Source: Micromonospora_J zhanjiangensis
Lineage (GTDB): Bacteria; Actinomycetota; Actinomycetes; Mycobacteriales; Micromonosporaceae
Assembly (NCBI RefSeq): GCF_042650605.1
Contig: NZ_JBHSBN010000003.1
Location: forward strand, 1-64,000
Reading direction: 5' to 3'
Length of the DNA: 64,000 bases
Part shown: positions 24,112-32,489 of the stretch, piece after piece
Layout of the letters: every line of letters starts with the position of its first letter
Numbering within the stretch: position 1 is the stretch's first letter
The notes under the pieces: model-generated
What the model saw: only the letters and a program-made list of their open reading frames with translations
Databases searched by the model: none
Told to the model about the DNA's origin: nothing
Program-made: the position numbers and the translations under genes

Positions 24112-25360
24112 GACGGCAGATATCGCCGACGCGATGCTGATCCCGATGTATCTATCCCAGATCGACTGGGCGCGCGTGTACGAGTTGGACACCCGGCGCT
24201 ACGCGGCGGACTACCTGCCGATGGGGACTGCCGACCGGCTGTCGTGGGCGCAGTTCGCCGAATCTGTGCCAGCGATGTTTCGGGGGACCCTGCATGGCAG
24301 TGACTCGGACGTACTCGTGGTGGCAAAGTCGCTGACCTGGAGCGACCAGGACGTCAACGTCTACGTCGGCTCGGAAAATCGGCCGCAGGTGCGCTCGTTC
24401 CTCGATCTGACGGAGCCGGCGTTCGTCGCCGTGTTCGCCTGGCATATCGCTGTGGCGCGTGAGGTGTCCTCGGCGTTGGGCCACGAGGTTTATGTCACGC
24501 ACGGGTTCAACCCTCAGGACTCTTCACCCGACGCGCATTCGGTGGCTGCGAAGTTCCATACCCACCTGCACATCCCCGACCTGGAGCGGCGGCGACCGGT
24601 CGTACCCGCGGGGCTGTCGCACTTCGACCGGCTCGCCGTGATCGAGCCGTACTCGGTGGTGCTGTGGGATGCGCTGAGACACTTTCTGACCGCACGAGGC
24701 TCCAGGTCTCGGTGGCGTACGGCGCCCGGATTCGGCTTCATCAGCATCGTCACGCCGTTGGACGACATGCTCGCCGATGACCTGCGCCTGCTGTTCGCAC
24801 TGCTCGCCGACGTCCACAGCACCTACCTCGAACTGGTAGAGGTCTTCACCGCCGGGCGGGTCGAGCAGAGGACCGGGCATGAGCGGTACGTGCCGCTGCC
24901 ACCCGGGGAGCGGGACCACCGGCTGTCGACCTTCACCGAATGCGCGGAATGGTTGTCTGCTGATTCCGCTGCCGTGCTGCGCTACCTGGCACGCAACCTT
25001 GCCCCGGCCGACGCCCGAGACAGTCCGGGGTCGCGTCGGATCTCCAGCGCGAGGCAGGCGTGGATAGCGAAAGGGCTCTCCGGGGCGGTCAACTTCGTCG
25101 TCTCGGCCGCTGATGCCTTCGTGCGGATCGACATCGCCCCACGCGTGATCAGTACCTCCGGTGCAACCAAGGTCATCTCCACCTCGCCCACGATCATCCG
25201 CAAGGACCGCGGCGTTGCCACGGCCGCCGATCAGCAACGGATGCGCGGCTTTCACCAAACCGTGCTGGCTGCTGTGACCCGCGTGCAGTCCGCGCCCCTC
25301 CAGCAAAGGAGCAAGCCATCAACATCGTCATCTCCGGTGCCGCCGGTTTCGTCGGCGTGA
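24104..25360 (+). CDS. Unknown protein with HIT/GalT-like His motif
   Basis: 418 residues, not recognised as a named family. The clearest feature is AKFHTHLHIPD with His152, His154 and His156, the alternating HxHxH of histidine-triad and GalT-type nucleotidyltransferases, preceded by EVYVTHGFNPQ. This suggests transfer or hydrolysis of a nucleoside monophosphate, but the remainder gives no confirmation. No membrane span or signal peptide. The GTG at 24104 overlaps the aminotransferase end by 8 nt. Its last 14 codons overlap the epimerase start in another frame and have an atypical Ser/Pro-rich composition. Embedded in the sugar operon, it may activate or process the nucleotide-bound intermediate. 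Confidence 0.75.
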   Translation: MGETADIADAMLIPMYLSQIDWARVYELDTRRYAADYLPMGTADRLSWAQFAESVPAMFRGTLHGSDSDVLVVAKSLTWSDQDVNVYVGSENRPQVRSFLDLTEPAFVAVFAWHIAVAREVSSALGHEVYVTHGFNPQDSSPDAHSVAAKFHTHLHIPDLERRRPVVPAGLSHFDRLAVIEPYSVVLWDALRHFLTARGSRSRWRTAPGFGFISIVTPLDDMLADDLRLLFALLADVHSTYLELVEVFTAGRVEQRTGHERYVPLPPGERDHRLSTFTECAEWLSADSAAVLRYLARNLAPADARDSPGSRRISSARQAWIAKGLSGAVNFVVSAADAFVRIDIAPRVISTSGATKVISTSPTIIRKDRGVATAADQQRMRGFHQTVLAAVTRVQSAPLQQRSKPSTSSSPVPPVSSA

Positions 25361-26262
25361 ACCTGCTCGAACGCCTCGATCGGCATTCCCCCCTCCGCGA
25401 TCAGTACGAGCGTGTGGTGCTGGTCGACCCGTTGCAGTACGGCATGCAGAAGATCCCGGCGTCGGTCCTGAGCAACCCCTGGTACCGCTTCGTCAACGGC
25501 TCCATCTACGACCCGGCCGTAGCCGAGGATGCGATCGGCGCCGGCGACCTGATCATCCACCTTGCCGCCGAGGTGAACAGCTTCACCGCCCCGCAGTCCT
25601 CCACGTCCGACGACCCGCCCGGCTACCTACGGCGGTTGACTGACAGTGGCATCGGCCGGCTGTTGTTCCTGTCCAGCGCCGACGTATACGGCGACAACGA
25701 CTCGCCGGATCTCCTGGAGACCGATCCAATCCGGCCGCCCACCATATACGCGGCGGCGAAGGCCGCGTTCGAGGCATACCTGTCCGCTTTCCATGACCTA
25801 CACGGGTTGCCGTTTGTTGCCTTCCGCCCGGTCACGATATTCGGGCCGAATCAGTATCCGGGCTGGCTCGTTCCACGGATCGTCACTCAGGCGATCAACC
25901 GAGAACAGATCACGATCACCGGCGACGGGTCGGTACGCCGCGACTGGATTTACGTAAGTGACATCTGCGACCTGTTGATCCAAGCGGCACTCTATGACGG
26001 CTCGGATGTGCATGGCGAGATCTTCAACGTGGGAACCGGCCATGAACTGGACGTGCTGTCGCTGACCCGGCATGTTCTCGGTGCCGTCGGACGCGACGAG
26101 TCACTGATCACATTCGTTCCCGACCGGCTCGGCGATATCCGTCGGCAGGTCACTCACGCGGCCAAGGCCCGCGCGACCTTCGGTTGGGAACCAGCCGTGC
26201 CGCTGCGAGACGGGCTGGCGCGCACCGTGGCGTGGTACCAGGACGCGCACCGATCCCGCTGA
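25318..26262 (+). CDS. NAD-dependent epimerase/dehydratase (SDR), AUC start
   Basis: 314 residues if read from ATC 25318. The first residues INIVISGAAGFVG contain the Rossmann motif GAAGFVG at 7-13, which is needed for NAD binding. Catalytic SSADVYGD and Tyr144-X3-Lys148 (YAAAK) are intact; VAFRPVTIFGPNQYPGW and RRDWIYVSDI match extended SDR sugar epimerases. AAAGGAG at 25305-25311 gives 6-nt spacing to ATC. No ATG, GTG or TTG lies in frame upstream, and the first GTG (25357) would cut the Rossmann fold. It overlaps the previous gene by 43 nt. Likely epimerises or dehydrates a nucleotide sugar. Confidence 0.88.
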   Translation: MNIVISGAAGFVGVNLLERLDRHSPLRDQYERVVLVDPLQYGMQKIPASVLSNPWYRFVNGSIYDPAVAEDAIGAGDLIIHLAAEVNSFTAPQSSTSDDPPGYLRRLTDSGIGRLLFLSSADVYGDNDSPDLLETDPIRPPTIYAAAKAAFEAYLSAFHDLHGLPFVAFRPVTIFGPNQYPGWLVPRIVTQAINREQITITGDGSVRRDWIYVSDICDLLIQAALYDGSDVHGEIFNVGTGHELDVLSLTRHVLGAVGRDESLITFVPDRLGDIRRQVTHAAKARATFGWEPAVPLRDGLARTVAWYQDAHRSR

Positions 26263-26280
26263 GCGAAAGGAAAAACGGCG

Positions 26281-27894
26281 ATGTATGTGCTTGGCATGCA
26301 TGGCAATCTCGGCAAGGCCGAACACGATCCGGCCGCGGTATTGCTGAGGGACGGACAGATCATCGCGGCGGCCGAGGAGGAACGCTTCGTACGGTACAAA
26401 CACGCAGTCGGGTTGATGCCGGACGCCGCGATCCGGTTCTGCCTCGACCAGGCCGGTATCAGTATCCGAGACGTGGACCAGGTGGCGTTTCCCCGAAGCA
26501 CATGGTCGGACTTTCCACCGCGCCTGGACGCCTACCTCTGGTACAACTTCGGCCACACCCCACCCGTCACCTTCGTGGACCATCATCTCGCCCACGCCGC
26601 CTCGGCTTACCTTGTGTCTGGTTTCGACAAGAGCCTGATCGTGACCGTCGACCAAGCCGGCGACGGCACATCATGCGCCGCGTTCCGCGCCGACGGCCTA
26701 CGGCTGAAGCGACTGGAGGCAGTGCCGTTCCCGCACTCCCTCGGCCTGTTCGCCGCACTGGTGACGCAATATCTCGGCTTCCGTAGCAACCACGACGAGT
26801 ACAAGGTTATGGGCCTCGCCCCGTACGGCTCGCCGACGATCGACGTCACGCATATCCTCGACCGCATAGCCGGATTACCCCAACTCGCCTCCGACGTCCT
26901 TCATCCCGAGGTGATGCGACGCCACCCGACGTTCCACACCGACCAGCTGCCGATGTTCAGGGCCGATCGGCTTCCCGGGCTGCCACCTCGGCGAATGCCG
27001 GGCGGCCCGCTCAGCGACGCACACCGTGACCTCGCCGCATCGGCACAGCACGCCATTACCTCGGCGCTGTTGGGGTTCATCGCCCGCCACCGCGACGAGG
27101 AAGACAGGCGACTGTGCCTTGCCGGTGGCGTCGCCGAGAACTCCGTCGCGGCTGGCGCGGTCGCCTCGGCGCGACTGTTCGACGATGTCTACGTTGCTCC
27201 GGCGTGCGGAGACGCCGGGACGGCCCTCGGCGCCGCGCTGGTTGTGGCGGCCGAACACGGGAATCGACCAGCCCGGCTCACCCACACCAAATTCGGGCCG
27301 GAGTTCGCAGACTCCCACGTGGCCGAGGCAGTACGGAACAGCGGGGTCCGGTTCACCGAGACCGACGACCCAGCGGCCGACGCCGCGACGCTCATCGCCG
27401 AACAACGGATCGTCGCCTGGTTCCAGGGCCGGATGGAGTTCGGTCCCCGCGCGTTGGGTGCCCGTTCACTGCTCGCCGACCCCTCCACCAAGGTCATGCG
27501 CGAACGGGTCAACCAGATCAAACGCCGCGAGCAGTTCCGGCCCTTCGGCCCTTCGGTGCTGGCAGAGCACATGCCGGCGCTGTTCACCGATCCGCCCGCC
27601 GCGCCGTTCATGTCGTTCACCCTGCCAACCAGGAATCACACCCCGATCGTGGCCGCGACGCATGTCGACGGCACCAGCCGACCACAGGCGGTCGCTCGGG
27701 ACAACTCCGCGTACAGGCGCCTCATCGAGCATGTGCATGGCCACACAGGTACCCCGGCGGTGCTGAACACCAGTCTGAACTCGGGCTGGGAACCGATCGT
27801 CACGACGCCGGAGCAGGCCATCGCGTTCTTCTACGCGAGTTCGGCCGACGCGCTGGTCATCAACCGGTTCCTGCTCACCAAGGAGGCCCGGTGA
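26281..27894 (+). CDS. Carbamoyltransferase (NodU/CmcH family)
   Basis: 537 residues. The family moves a carbamoyl group from carbamoyl phosphate, via carbamoyl-adenylate, to a hydroxyl of a sugar, antibiotic or Nod factor. Key features: metal-binding DHHLAHAASAYLVSGF, VTVDQAGDGTSCA, SNHDEYKVMGLAPYG, LCLAGGVAENSVAAG, and the C-terminal FQGRMEFGPRALGARSLL with LNTSLNSGWEPIV. All are present, so it looks active. AAAGGAAAAA precedes ATG 26281. It is the most informative gene for the operon: the product is probably O-carbamoylated. Confidence 0.95.
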   Translation: MYVLGMHGNLGKAEHDPAAVLLRDGQIIAAAEEERFVRYKHAVGLMPDAAIRFCLDQAGISIRDVDQVAFPRSTWSDFPPRLDAYLWYNFGHTPPVTFVDHHLAHAASAYLVSGFDKSLIVTVDQAGDGTSCAAFRADGLRLKRLEAVPFPHSLGLFAALVTQYLGFRSNHDEYKVMGLAPYGSPTIDVTHILDRIAGLPQLASDVLHPEVMRRHPTFHTDQLPMFRADRLPGLPPRRMPGGPLSDAHRDLAASAQHAITSALLGFIARHRDEEDRRLCLAGGVAENSVAAGAVASARLFDDVYVAPACGDAGTALGAALVVAAEHGNRPARLTHTKFGPEFADSHVAEAVRNSGVRFTETDDPAADAATLIAEQRIVAWFQGRMEFGPRALGARSLLADPSTKVMRERVNQIKRREQFRPFGPSVLAEHMPALFTDPPAAPFMSFTLPTRNHTPIVAATHVDGTSRPQAVARDNSAYRRLIEHVHGHTGTPAVLNTSLNSGWEPIVTTPEQAIAFFYASSADALVINRFLLTKEAR

Positions 27895-29066
27895 TCACCT
27901 ATGACACCGTTGTGATCGGCGGAGGCATCGCCGGCCTGCTGACAGCCTTGCGTCTGGCTCGCAATGGACAGGCCGTCGCGGTGGTGGAGGCTGATCGGTT
28001 GGGCAGTGGCGCCACATGCGCCAATCACGGCATGCTGCACTCCGGGGCTCTGTACGTGCGCCAGCATGGCCACATCGTCCGTCACTGCCGGGAAGCCGCT
28101 CAAGCATTCTCCGTACTGCTTACCGACGCCGAGATCCCGACGGACGAGGCCGTCTACGTCCTGCCTGGCGCCGAAGTCGACAACTATGTCGCGCTCCTTG
28201 ACCACCACGGCATCGCCTACCAGGCGACCGATTCTTACCATGTTGACGAGTTGAACCGCTCCGCGATCCACACGCACGCGCTACTGAGAATCCGGGAACG
28301 AGCGTTCTCTTCCCGGCGGATCGTCGCCACCCTCGCCGGGCAATGCCTCGCGGCCGGTGTCACCATCATCACCGGCGCCGCCGTTAACCAGATCGCGGTT
28401 ACCTCCGGGAAGGTTACCGGCGTCCGGCTCGGCGCGACAGAACTGCTTCATGCCCGACAGGTCGTCAACGCCGCAGGCATCGGCACCGCTCGTCTGCTGG
28501 CCGACCTCGGTTCCCGGCAAGCTTCGCTGTTGAAGTCCCGCCTCGACATGATGATCCACTTTCCGTCAGCGCGGCTCACCCGTGGGTTCATCTTCGCCGA
28601 ACTCCACCGGCCGGTGATCATGCCGGCGATCGGCGGCGGCGCGCTCTCCTCGTTCTTCGGCGGCGTCCAACCGCAGATCACGGGTCGCCGAACCTACCCG
28701 GTCGACCTTCACAGGGCAGCCGCGTTGCTACGCCAAACGATCGATGCACTCACGCCGGAAACCATTGAGCCCGATGCCGCAGTGGCGTACGTCGCGGGGA
28801 AAACGGACTACATCGGGTCCGTCCACAGCGAGAACGGTGTCGTCAACCCGGGATTTCATGTCATCGATCACGACACCGTGGATGGCCTGGCTGGCCTGCA
28901 CACCGTCATCACCGGCAAGATGACGCTGGCATTCCATGCCAGCAAAGCCGTCGCAGACGCCATCCTCGGCGCAGACCTGCCGTTGGTCGTGCATCCGGAA
29001 AACGGACGAGAAACACCGCCCGCGCTGCTCGCGGTCGAGCCCTGGGCGTCGCCAGCGCGGCTATAG
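27891..29066 (+). CDS. FAD-dependent oxidoreductase (DAO/LhgO-like)
   Basis: 391 residues from GTG 27891, which overlaps the carbamoyltransferase TGA by 4 nt behind AAGGAGG. The N-terminal FAD motif is VVIGGGIAGLLTALRLA, then VVEAD. A second block, NHGMLHSGALYV, sits where L-2-hydroxyglutarate and glycerol-3-phosphate oxidases hold the flavin. VVNAAGIGTARLL is the conserved late FAD contact. It would oxidise a hydroxy or amino group, possibly making the keto-group used by the aminotransferase. Cytoplasmic, no membrane span. Substrate unknown. Confidence 0.9.
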   Translation: MITYDTVVIGGGIAGLLTALRLARNGQAVAVVEADRLGSGATCANHGMLHSGALYVRQHGHIVRHCREAAQAFSVLLTDAEIPTDEAVYVLPGAEVDNYVALLDHHGIAYQATDSYHVDELNRSAIHTHALLRIRERAFSSRRIVATLAGQCLAAGVTIITGAAVNQIAVTSGKVTGVRLGATELLHARQVVNAAGIGTARLLADLGSRQASLLKSRLDMMIHFPSARLTRGFIFAELHRPVIMPAIGGGALSSFFGGVQPQITGRRTYPVDLHRAAALLRQTIDALTPETIEPDAAVAYVAGKTDYIGSVHSENGVVNPGFHVIDHDTVDGLAGLHTVITGKMTLAFHASKAVADAILGADLPLVVHPENGRETPPALLAVEPWASPARL

Positions 29067-29074
29067 TCGGGCCT

Positions 29075-29605
29075 GTGCAAGATCGAGAATCCCCCATCGT
29101 TACCACCGAAGTGACCACGGCATACGCCAGCCCGTGGGTGCAAGTGGAGGAACACGCGGTCATCGACGTGGACGGTCGGCCCGGCATGTACAACGTGTTG
29201 CGCTACGGCGACGGGGTTTCCGTGCTCGCAGTGAGCGGCGACGACTTCTACCTGATCCGCGAATACAAGTACGCCATCGGCCGGCGCATCATGCAACTGC
29301 CCAGCGGAGGGGTCGACAAGGGCGAAGAACCACTCCACGCCGCAATGCGGGAGCTGCTGGAAGAGACTGGTCTCATCGCTGACGCGTGGACGCCACTCGG
29401 GCTCGTATACCCGTACCCGACCAACATCCCTTCTGCTGTGCACCTGTTCGTCGCGTTCGATGCCCGGCCCGTGCAACCGCCCGAGCCGGGCATCGAACTG
29501 CTCCGTACGCCGCGTTCAGCGGTACGGCGTCTTATCGCCGAGAATCAGGTAACTCACGCCGCGTCCCTGGTCTGCCTGCTCACTCATCTCTCCAGCGGCG
29601 GCTGA
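29075..29605 (+). CDS. NUDIX hydrolase
   Basis: 176 residues. The Nudix box is complete at about residues 79-101, GGVDKGEEPLHAAMRELLEE then TGLI, with the REXXEEXG metal ligands. The N-terminal half and TLPxG-like MQLPSGG resemble ADP-ribose or nucleotide-sugar pyrophosphatases. It could remove nucleoside diphosphate from an intermediate in the operon. The GTG at 29075 lies 8 nt past the oxidoreductase stop. It is the last gene of the operon, converging with rmlB over 15 nt. Confidence 0.9.
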   Translation: MQDRESPIVTTEVTTAYASPWVQVEEHAVIDVDGRPGMYNVLRYGDGVSVLAVSGDDFYLIREYKYAIGRRIMQLPSGGVDKGEEPLHAAMRELLEETGLIADAWTPLGLVYPYPTNIPSAVHLFVAFDARPVQPPEPGIELLRTPRSAVRRLIAENQVTHAASLVCLLTHLSSGG

Positions 29606-29620
29606 CATGGCTGCGAGTCC

Positions 29621-30619
29621 TCACCGACCGAGCACCCGGTACTTGGCCTCGGTCGCCTCCTTCTGCGGCTTCCACCACCACTCGTTCTGCCGGTACCAGT
29701 CGATCGTTGCCGCCAGTCCCGCCCTGAAGTCGCCGTACTTCGGCTGCCACCCGAGTTCCGTGCGGATCTTCGTGGTGTCATTCGAGTAGCGCAGATCGTG
29801 CCCGGGACGATCCGCCACGTGATCATAGGAGTCCGGCGCCTGGCCCATCAACTCCAGGATCAACTCCAAGATCTCCTTGTTGCTGCGTTCGTCGCCGGAG
29901 CCGATCAGATACGTCTCACCAATCCTTCCTTTGGAGAGAATCAGGTGCACGGCAGCGTTGTGGTCGTCCACGTGCGTCCACTCCCGTACGTTCTCACCCG
30001 CGCCGTACAGCTTCGGCCGTTCGCCGACCAGCAGATTGGTGATCTGTCGAGGGATGAACTTCTCCACGTGCTGGTAGGAGCCGTAGTTGTTGGCGCAGTT
30101 CGACAAGGTCGCGGCCACCCCGAACGACCGGGCCCATGCCCGGACCAGCATGTCTGAACTGGCCTTGCTGGCCGAATACGGGCTCGACGGATCGTACGGG
30201 GTTCCCTCATCGAACTTGTCCGTCGCGTCCAACGGCAGATCGCCGAACACCTCGTCGGTCGAGATGTGATGAAATCGGCCGCTGTGTCGCCGTACCGCCT
30301 CTAGCAGGGTGTACGTGCCGATGATGTTGCTTCGGATGAACGGTTCAGGATCGTGTAGCGAGTTGTCCACGTGCGACTCGGCAGCGAAGTGCACAACCAG
30401 ATCCGCTTCGGCGACAAGCTGATCGACCACGGAGGCATCGCAAATGTCCCCATGGACGAACTCGGTCCGATCGGCGACCGGCCTCAACGTGGTCTGATCT
30501 CCTGCGTAGGTCAACGCGTCGAGGACGCGGACCTCGTACTCGGGATGGTTTCTGATTGTGTAATGAACAAAGTTCGCACCGATGAAACCGGCCCCGCCGG
30601 TCACAAGCATCCGCGTCAT
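29621..30619 (-). CDS. rmlB: dTDP-glucose 4,6-dehydratase
   Basis: 332 residues. It converts dTDP-glucose to dTDP-4-keto-6-deoxyglucose. Motifs: MLVTGGAGFIGANFVHY, HFAAESHVDNSLHDP, catalytic ISTDEVFGDLP, YSASKASSDMLVRAW, SNCANNYGSYQHVEKFIP, REWTHVDDH and NDTTKIRTELGWQPKY, all standard for RmlB/StrE-type enzymes. ATG 30619 has a modest TAGGATG site. It is transcribed towards the operon end. No rmlA, rmlC or rmlD is in the window, so the product may feed the adjacent aminotransferase operon, giving an amino-deoxy sugar. Confidence 0.93.
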   Translation of the reverse strand: MTRMLVTGGAGFIGANFVHYTIRNHPEYEVRVLDALTYAGDQTTLRPVADRTEFVHGDICDASVVDQLVAEADLVVHFAAESHVDNSLHDPEPFIRSNIIGTYTLLEAVRRHSGRFHHISTDEVFGDLPLDATDKFDEGTPYDPSSPYSASKASSDMLVRAWARSFGVAATLSNCANNYGSYQHVEKFIPRQITNLLVGERPKLYGAGENVREWTHVDDHNAAVHLILSKGRIGETYLIGSGDERSNKEILELILELMGQAPDSYDHVADRPGHDLRYSNDTTKIRTELGWQPKYGDFRAGLAATIDWYRQNEWWWKPQKEATEAKYRVLGR

Positions 30620-30699
30620 ATTCACGCATCCTACGGAAGTCCGCTCGCCCAGGAGCGAGCCTTGGTGATCGGTCCCCGGCGCGTTGGAACTGCGCCGGC

Positions 30700-31428
30700 T
30701 CAGCAGCCCGGCAGGGCGAGGTCGACCCGGATCGGGAAGTGGTCGCTGGCCCGCCTGGTCAGCTCGGTGTCCGGCACGTCGTAGTCGACCACCGCGATCC
30801 GACGGTCGACGAAGAGGCCGTCGATCCGGCGGGTGGCGCCGGCACACGGGAAGGTGCACCGGTCGGCGCGGTCGGTGGCCACCGCGCTGTCCGCCAGGTC
30901 GTCCGCGACGGTACGCCAGGCCGCGCTGCCGGCGGTGTCGTTCAGGTCGGCGCCGACGATCACCGGCAGGTCGATCCGGTCCAGTTCCGCCTTGAACGCG
31001 GCGGCCTGCCCGGGGCGCTCCGCCGGATCCGTGGACAGGTGCGAGCCGGCCACCACGAACCGGGGAGCGGGACCCGTGCCGGTCGCCGGCGGCACCGAGC
31101 ACTCGGCGTACACCGCGCCGCGCAGGTGCCGGCCGGGGGTGAGCGGATAGCGCTGGCACCAGGTGCGGTGCACCCGTACCCGCAGGTTGGTCAGGAGCAG
31201 GTTGCCCAGCGCCGGCAGGCCGCCGGCGGCGACCAGCAGGCCGAAGTCCTCGGCCAGCGCGGCACACTTGTGCCGCCAGCGGAACCGGCGCGGCGCCTCC
31301 TGCACGATCACCACGTCCGGCCGGGCCTGCCGGACCACCGCGGCCAGCGCGGCCCGGTCGTCCCGCCGGCCGTGCACGTTGTACGACAGCACCCGCAAAG
31401 GCGTGCCGGCGGGCTGCTCCAGGGTCAC
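30700..31428 (-). CDS. Endonuclease/exonuclease/phosphatase (EEP) family protein
   Basis: 242 residues from GTG 31428, behind GGAGGAGTCAC. EEP motifs: LSYNVHGRRDD, VVIVQEAPRRF with the metal Glu, VVAGSHLS, VIVGADLNDTAGS, RRIDGLFVD and RRASDHFPIRVDL. No signal peptide or membrane anchor. The family hydrolyses phosphodiester bonds; the substrate cannot be chosen from sequence. It ends the minus-strand block that starts with glucokinase and resembles the EEP protein at 2314-3096 only in family motifs. Confidence 0.88.
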   Translation of the reverse strand: MTLEQPAGTPLRVLSYNVHGRRDDRAALAAVVRQARPDVVIVQEAPRRFRWRHKCAALAEDFGLLVAAGGLPALGNLLLTNLRVRVHRTWCQRYPLTPGRHLRGAVYAECSVPPATGTGPAPRFVVAGSHLSTDPAERPGQAAAFKAELDRIDLPVIVGADLNDTAGSAAWRTVADDLADSAVATDRADRCTFPCAGATRRIDGLFVDRRIAVVDYDVPDTELTRRASDHFPIRVDLALPGC

Positions 31429-31453
31429 GTGACTCCTCCGCTCGGTTTCCCGG

Positions 31454-32401
31454 TCAGCGCCGACGGGCCAGGTCGGCGGCGCCGACCACCCCCGCGGTGT
31501 TGCTCAGCTCGGCGGGCCTGATCGAGGCCACCGGCAGCCGACCGCGCTGAGCGAGCGCCTCGACGTAGGACCGGTTGGTGGGTCCCAGCAGCAGCTCGCC
31601 GGCGTCGATCACCCCGCCGCCGACGACCAGCACCTGCGGATCGAGGATCTGCGCCATGTCGGCCAGCGCCATGCCGAGCCACTTGCCGAGTTGGGCGAAG
31701 GCCTCGACCGAGACCTGGTCGCCGTCCTGGGCGGCGGCGGTGACCATCCGGCCGGTGACCGCGTCCGGGTCACCGTCGGCCAGTCCCAACAGCCGGACGG
31801 CGCGGTTCGGCTCCTGACGGGCGCCGGCCCGGGCGAACCGGACCAGGGCGCTGCCGCTGCCGTACTGCTCCAGGCAGCCCAACCGGCCGCAGCCGCACTG
31901 GTGGCCACCCGGCACGGCCAGCATGTGACCCAGTTCGGCGGCGATGCCGTGCGCGCCGCGCAGCAACTCTCCGCCGAGGACGATCCCACCGCCGACGCCG
32001 GTGCCGATGGTGAACATGACCATCGAGTCGTCCGCCGCCCGGGCGGCGCCGTACCGGAACTCCGCCCAGGCCGCCACGTTGGCGTCGTTCTCGACGATGA
32101 CCGGCAGGTCCACGGCCGAGCTGACGTAGTCCCGCAGCGGCTCGTCCCGCCAGGCGATGTTGGGCGCGAAGAGCACGACCGCACGGCTCGCGTCGATCCA
32201 CCCGGCCGCGCCGATGCCGACCGCCTCGATCCGCCGGTCGGCCGCCAGCTCGGTGACCACCTCGACGATGACGTCGCGGGTCTTACCGACGTCCTCGGCC
32301 GGCGTGTCCCGGCGGACCATCGCCAGCACCTCTCCGGCCTCGTCGACGACACCCCCGGCCACCTTCGTGCCACCGACGTCGACTCCGATGGTCAGCGTCA
32401 C
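31454..32401 (-). CDS. glkA: ROK-family glucokinase
   Basis: 315 residues from GTG 32401 behind GGGGAG. It phosphorylates glucose with ATP. ROK features: ATP motif IGVDVGGTKVAGGVVDE, catalytic region VENDANVAAWAEF, TIGTGVGGGIVLGG, and zinc-binding ELGHMLAV...CGCGRLGCLEQYGSG. The C-terminal VLVVGGGV is typical. The protein is close to Streptomyces GlkA, known for a role in carbon catabolite control; the same regulatory role here is inferred. Downstream neighbour is the EEP gene, upstream the Ala/Pro-rich protein. Confidence 0.93.
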   Translation of the reverse strand: MTLTIGVDVGGTKVAGGVVDEAGEVLAMVRRDTPAEDVGKTRDVIVEVVTELAADRRIEAVGIGAAGWIDASRAVVLFAPNIAWRDEPLRDYVSSAVDLPVIVENDANVAAWAEFRYGAARAADDSMVMFTIGTGVGGGIVLGGELLRGAHGIAAELGHMLAVPGGHQCGCGRLGCLEQYGSGSALVRFARAGARQEPNRAVRLLGLADGDPDAVTGRMVTAAAQDGDQVSVEAFAQLGKWLGMALADMAQILDPQVLVVGGGVIDAGELLLGPTNRSYVEALAQRGRLPVASIRPAELSNTAGVVGAADLARRR

Positions 32402-32489
32402 CGCTGCCGCTCCCCTCTGCCGTGCCGCACCGAAACCCACCCGGCCGTCCGTTCGACGGCCGGGCCGGTCGGTCCGGTCGATCCGGTGC

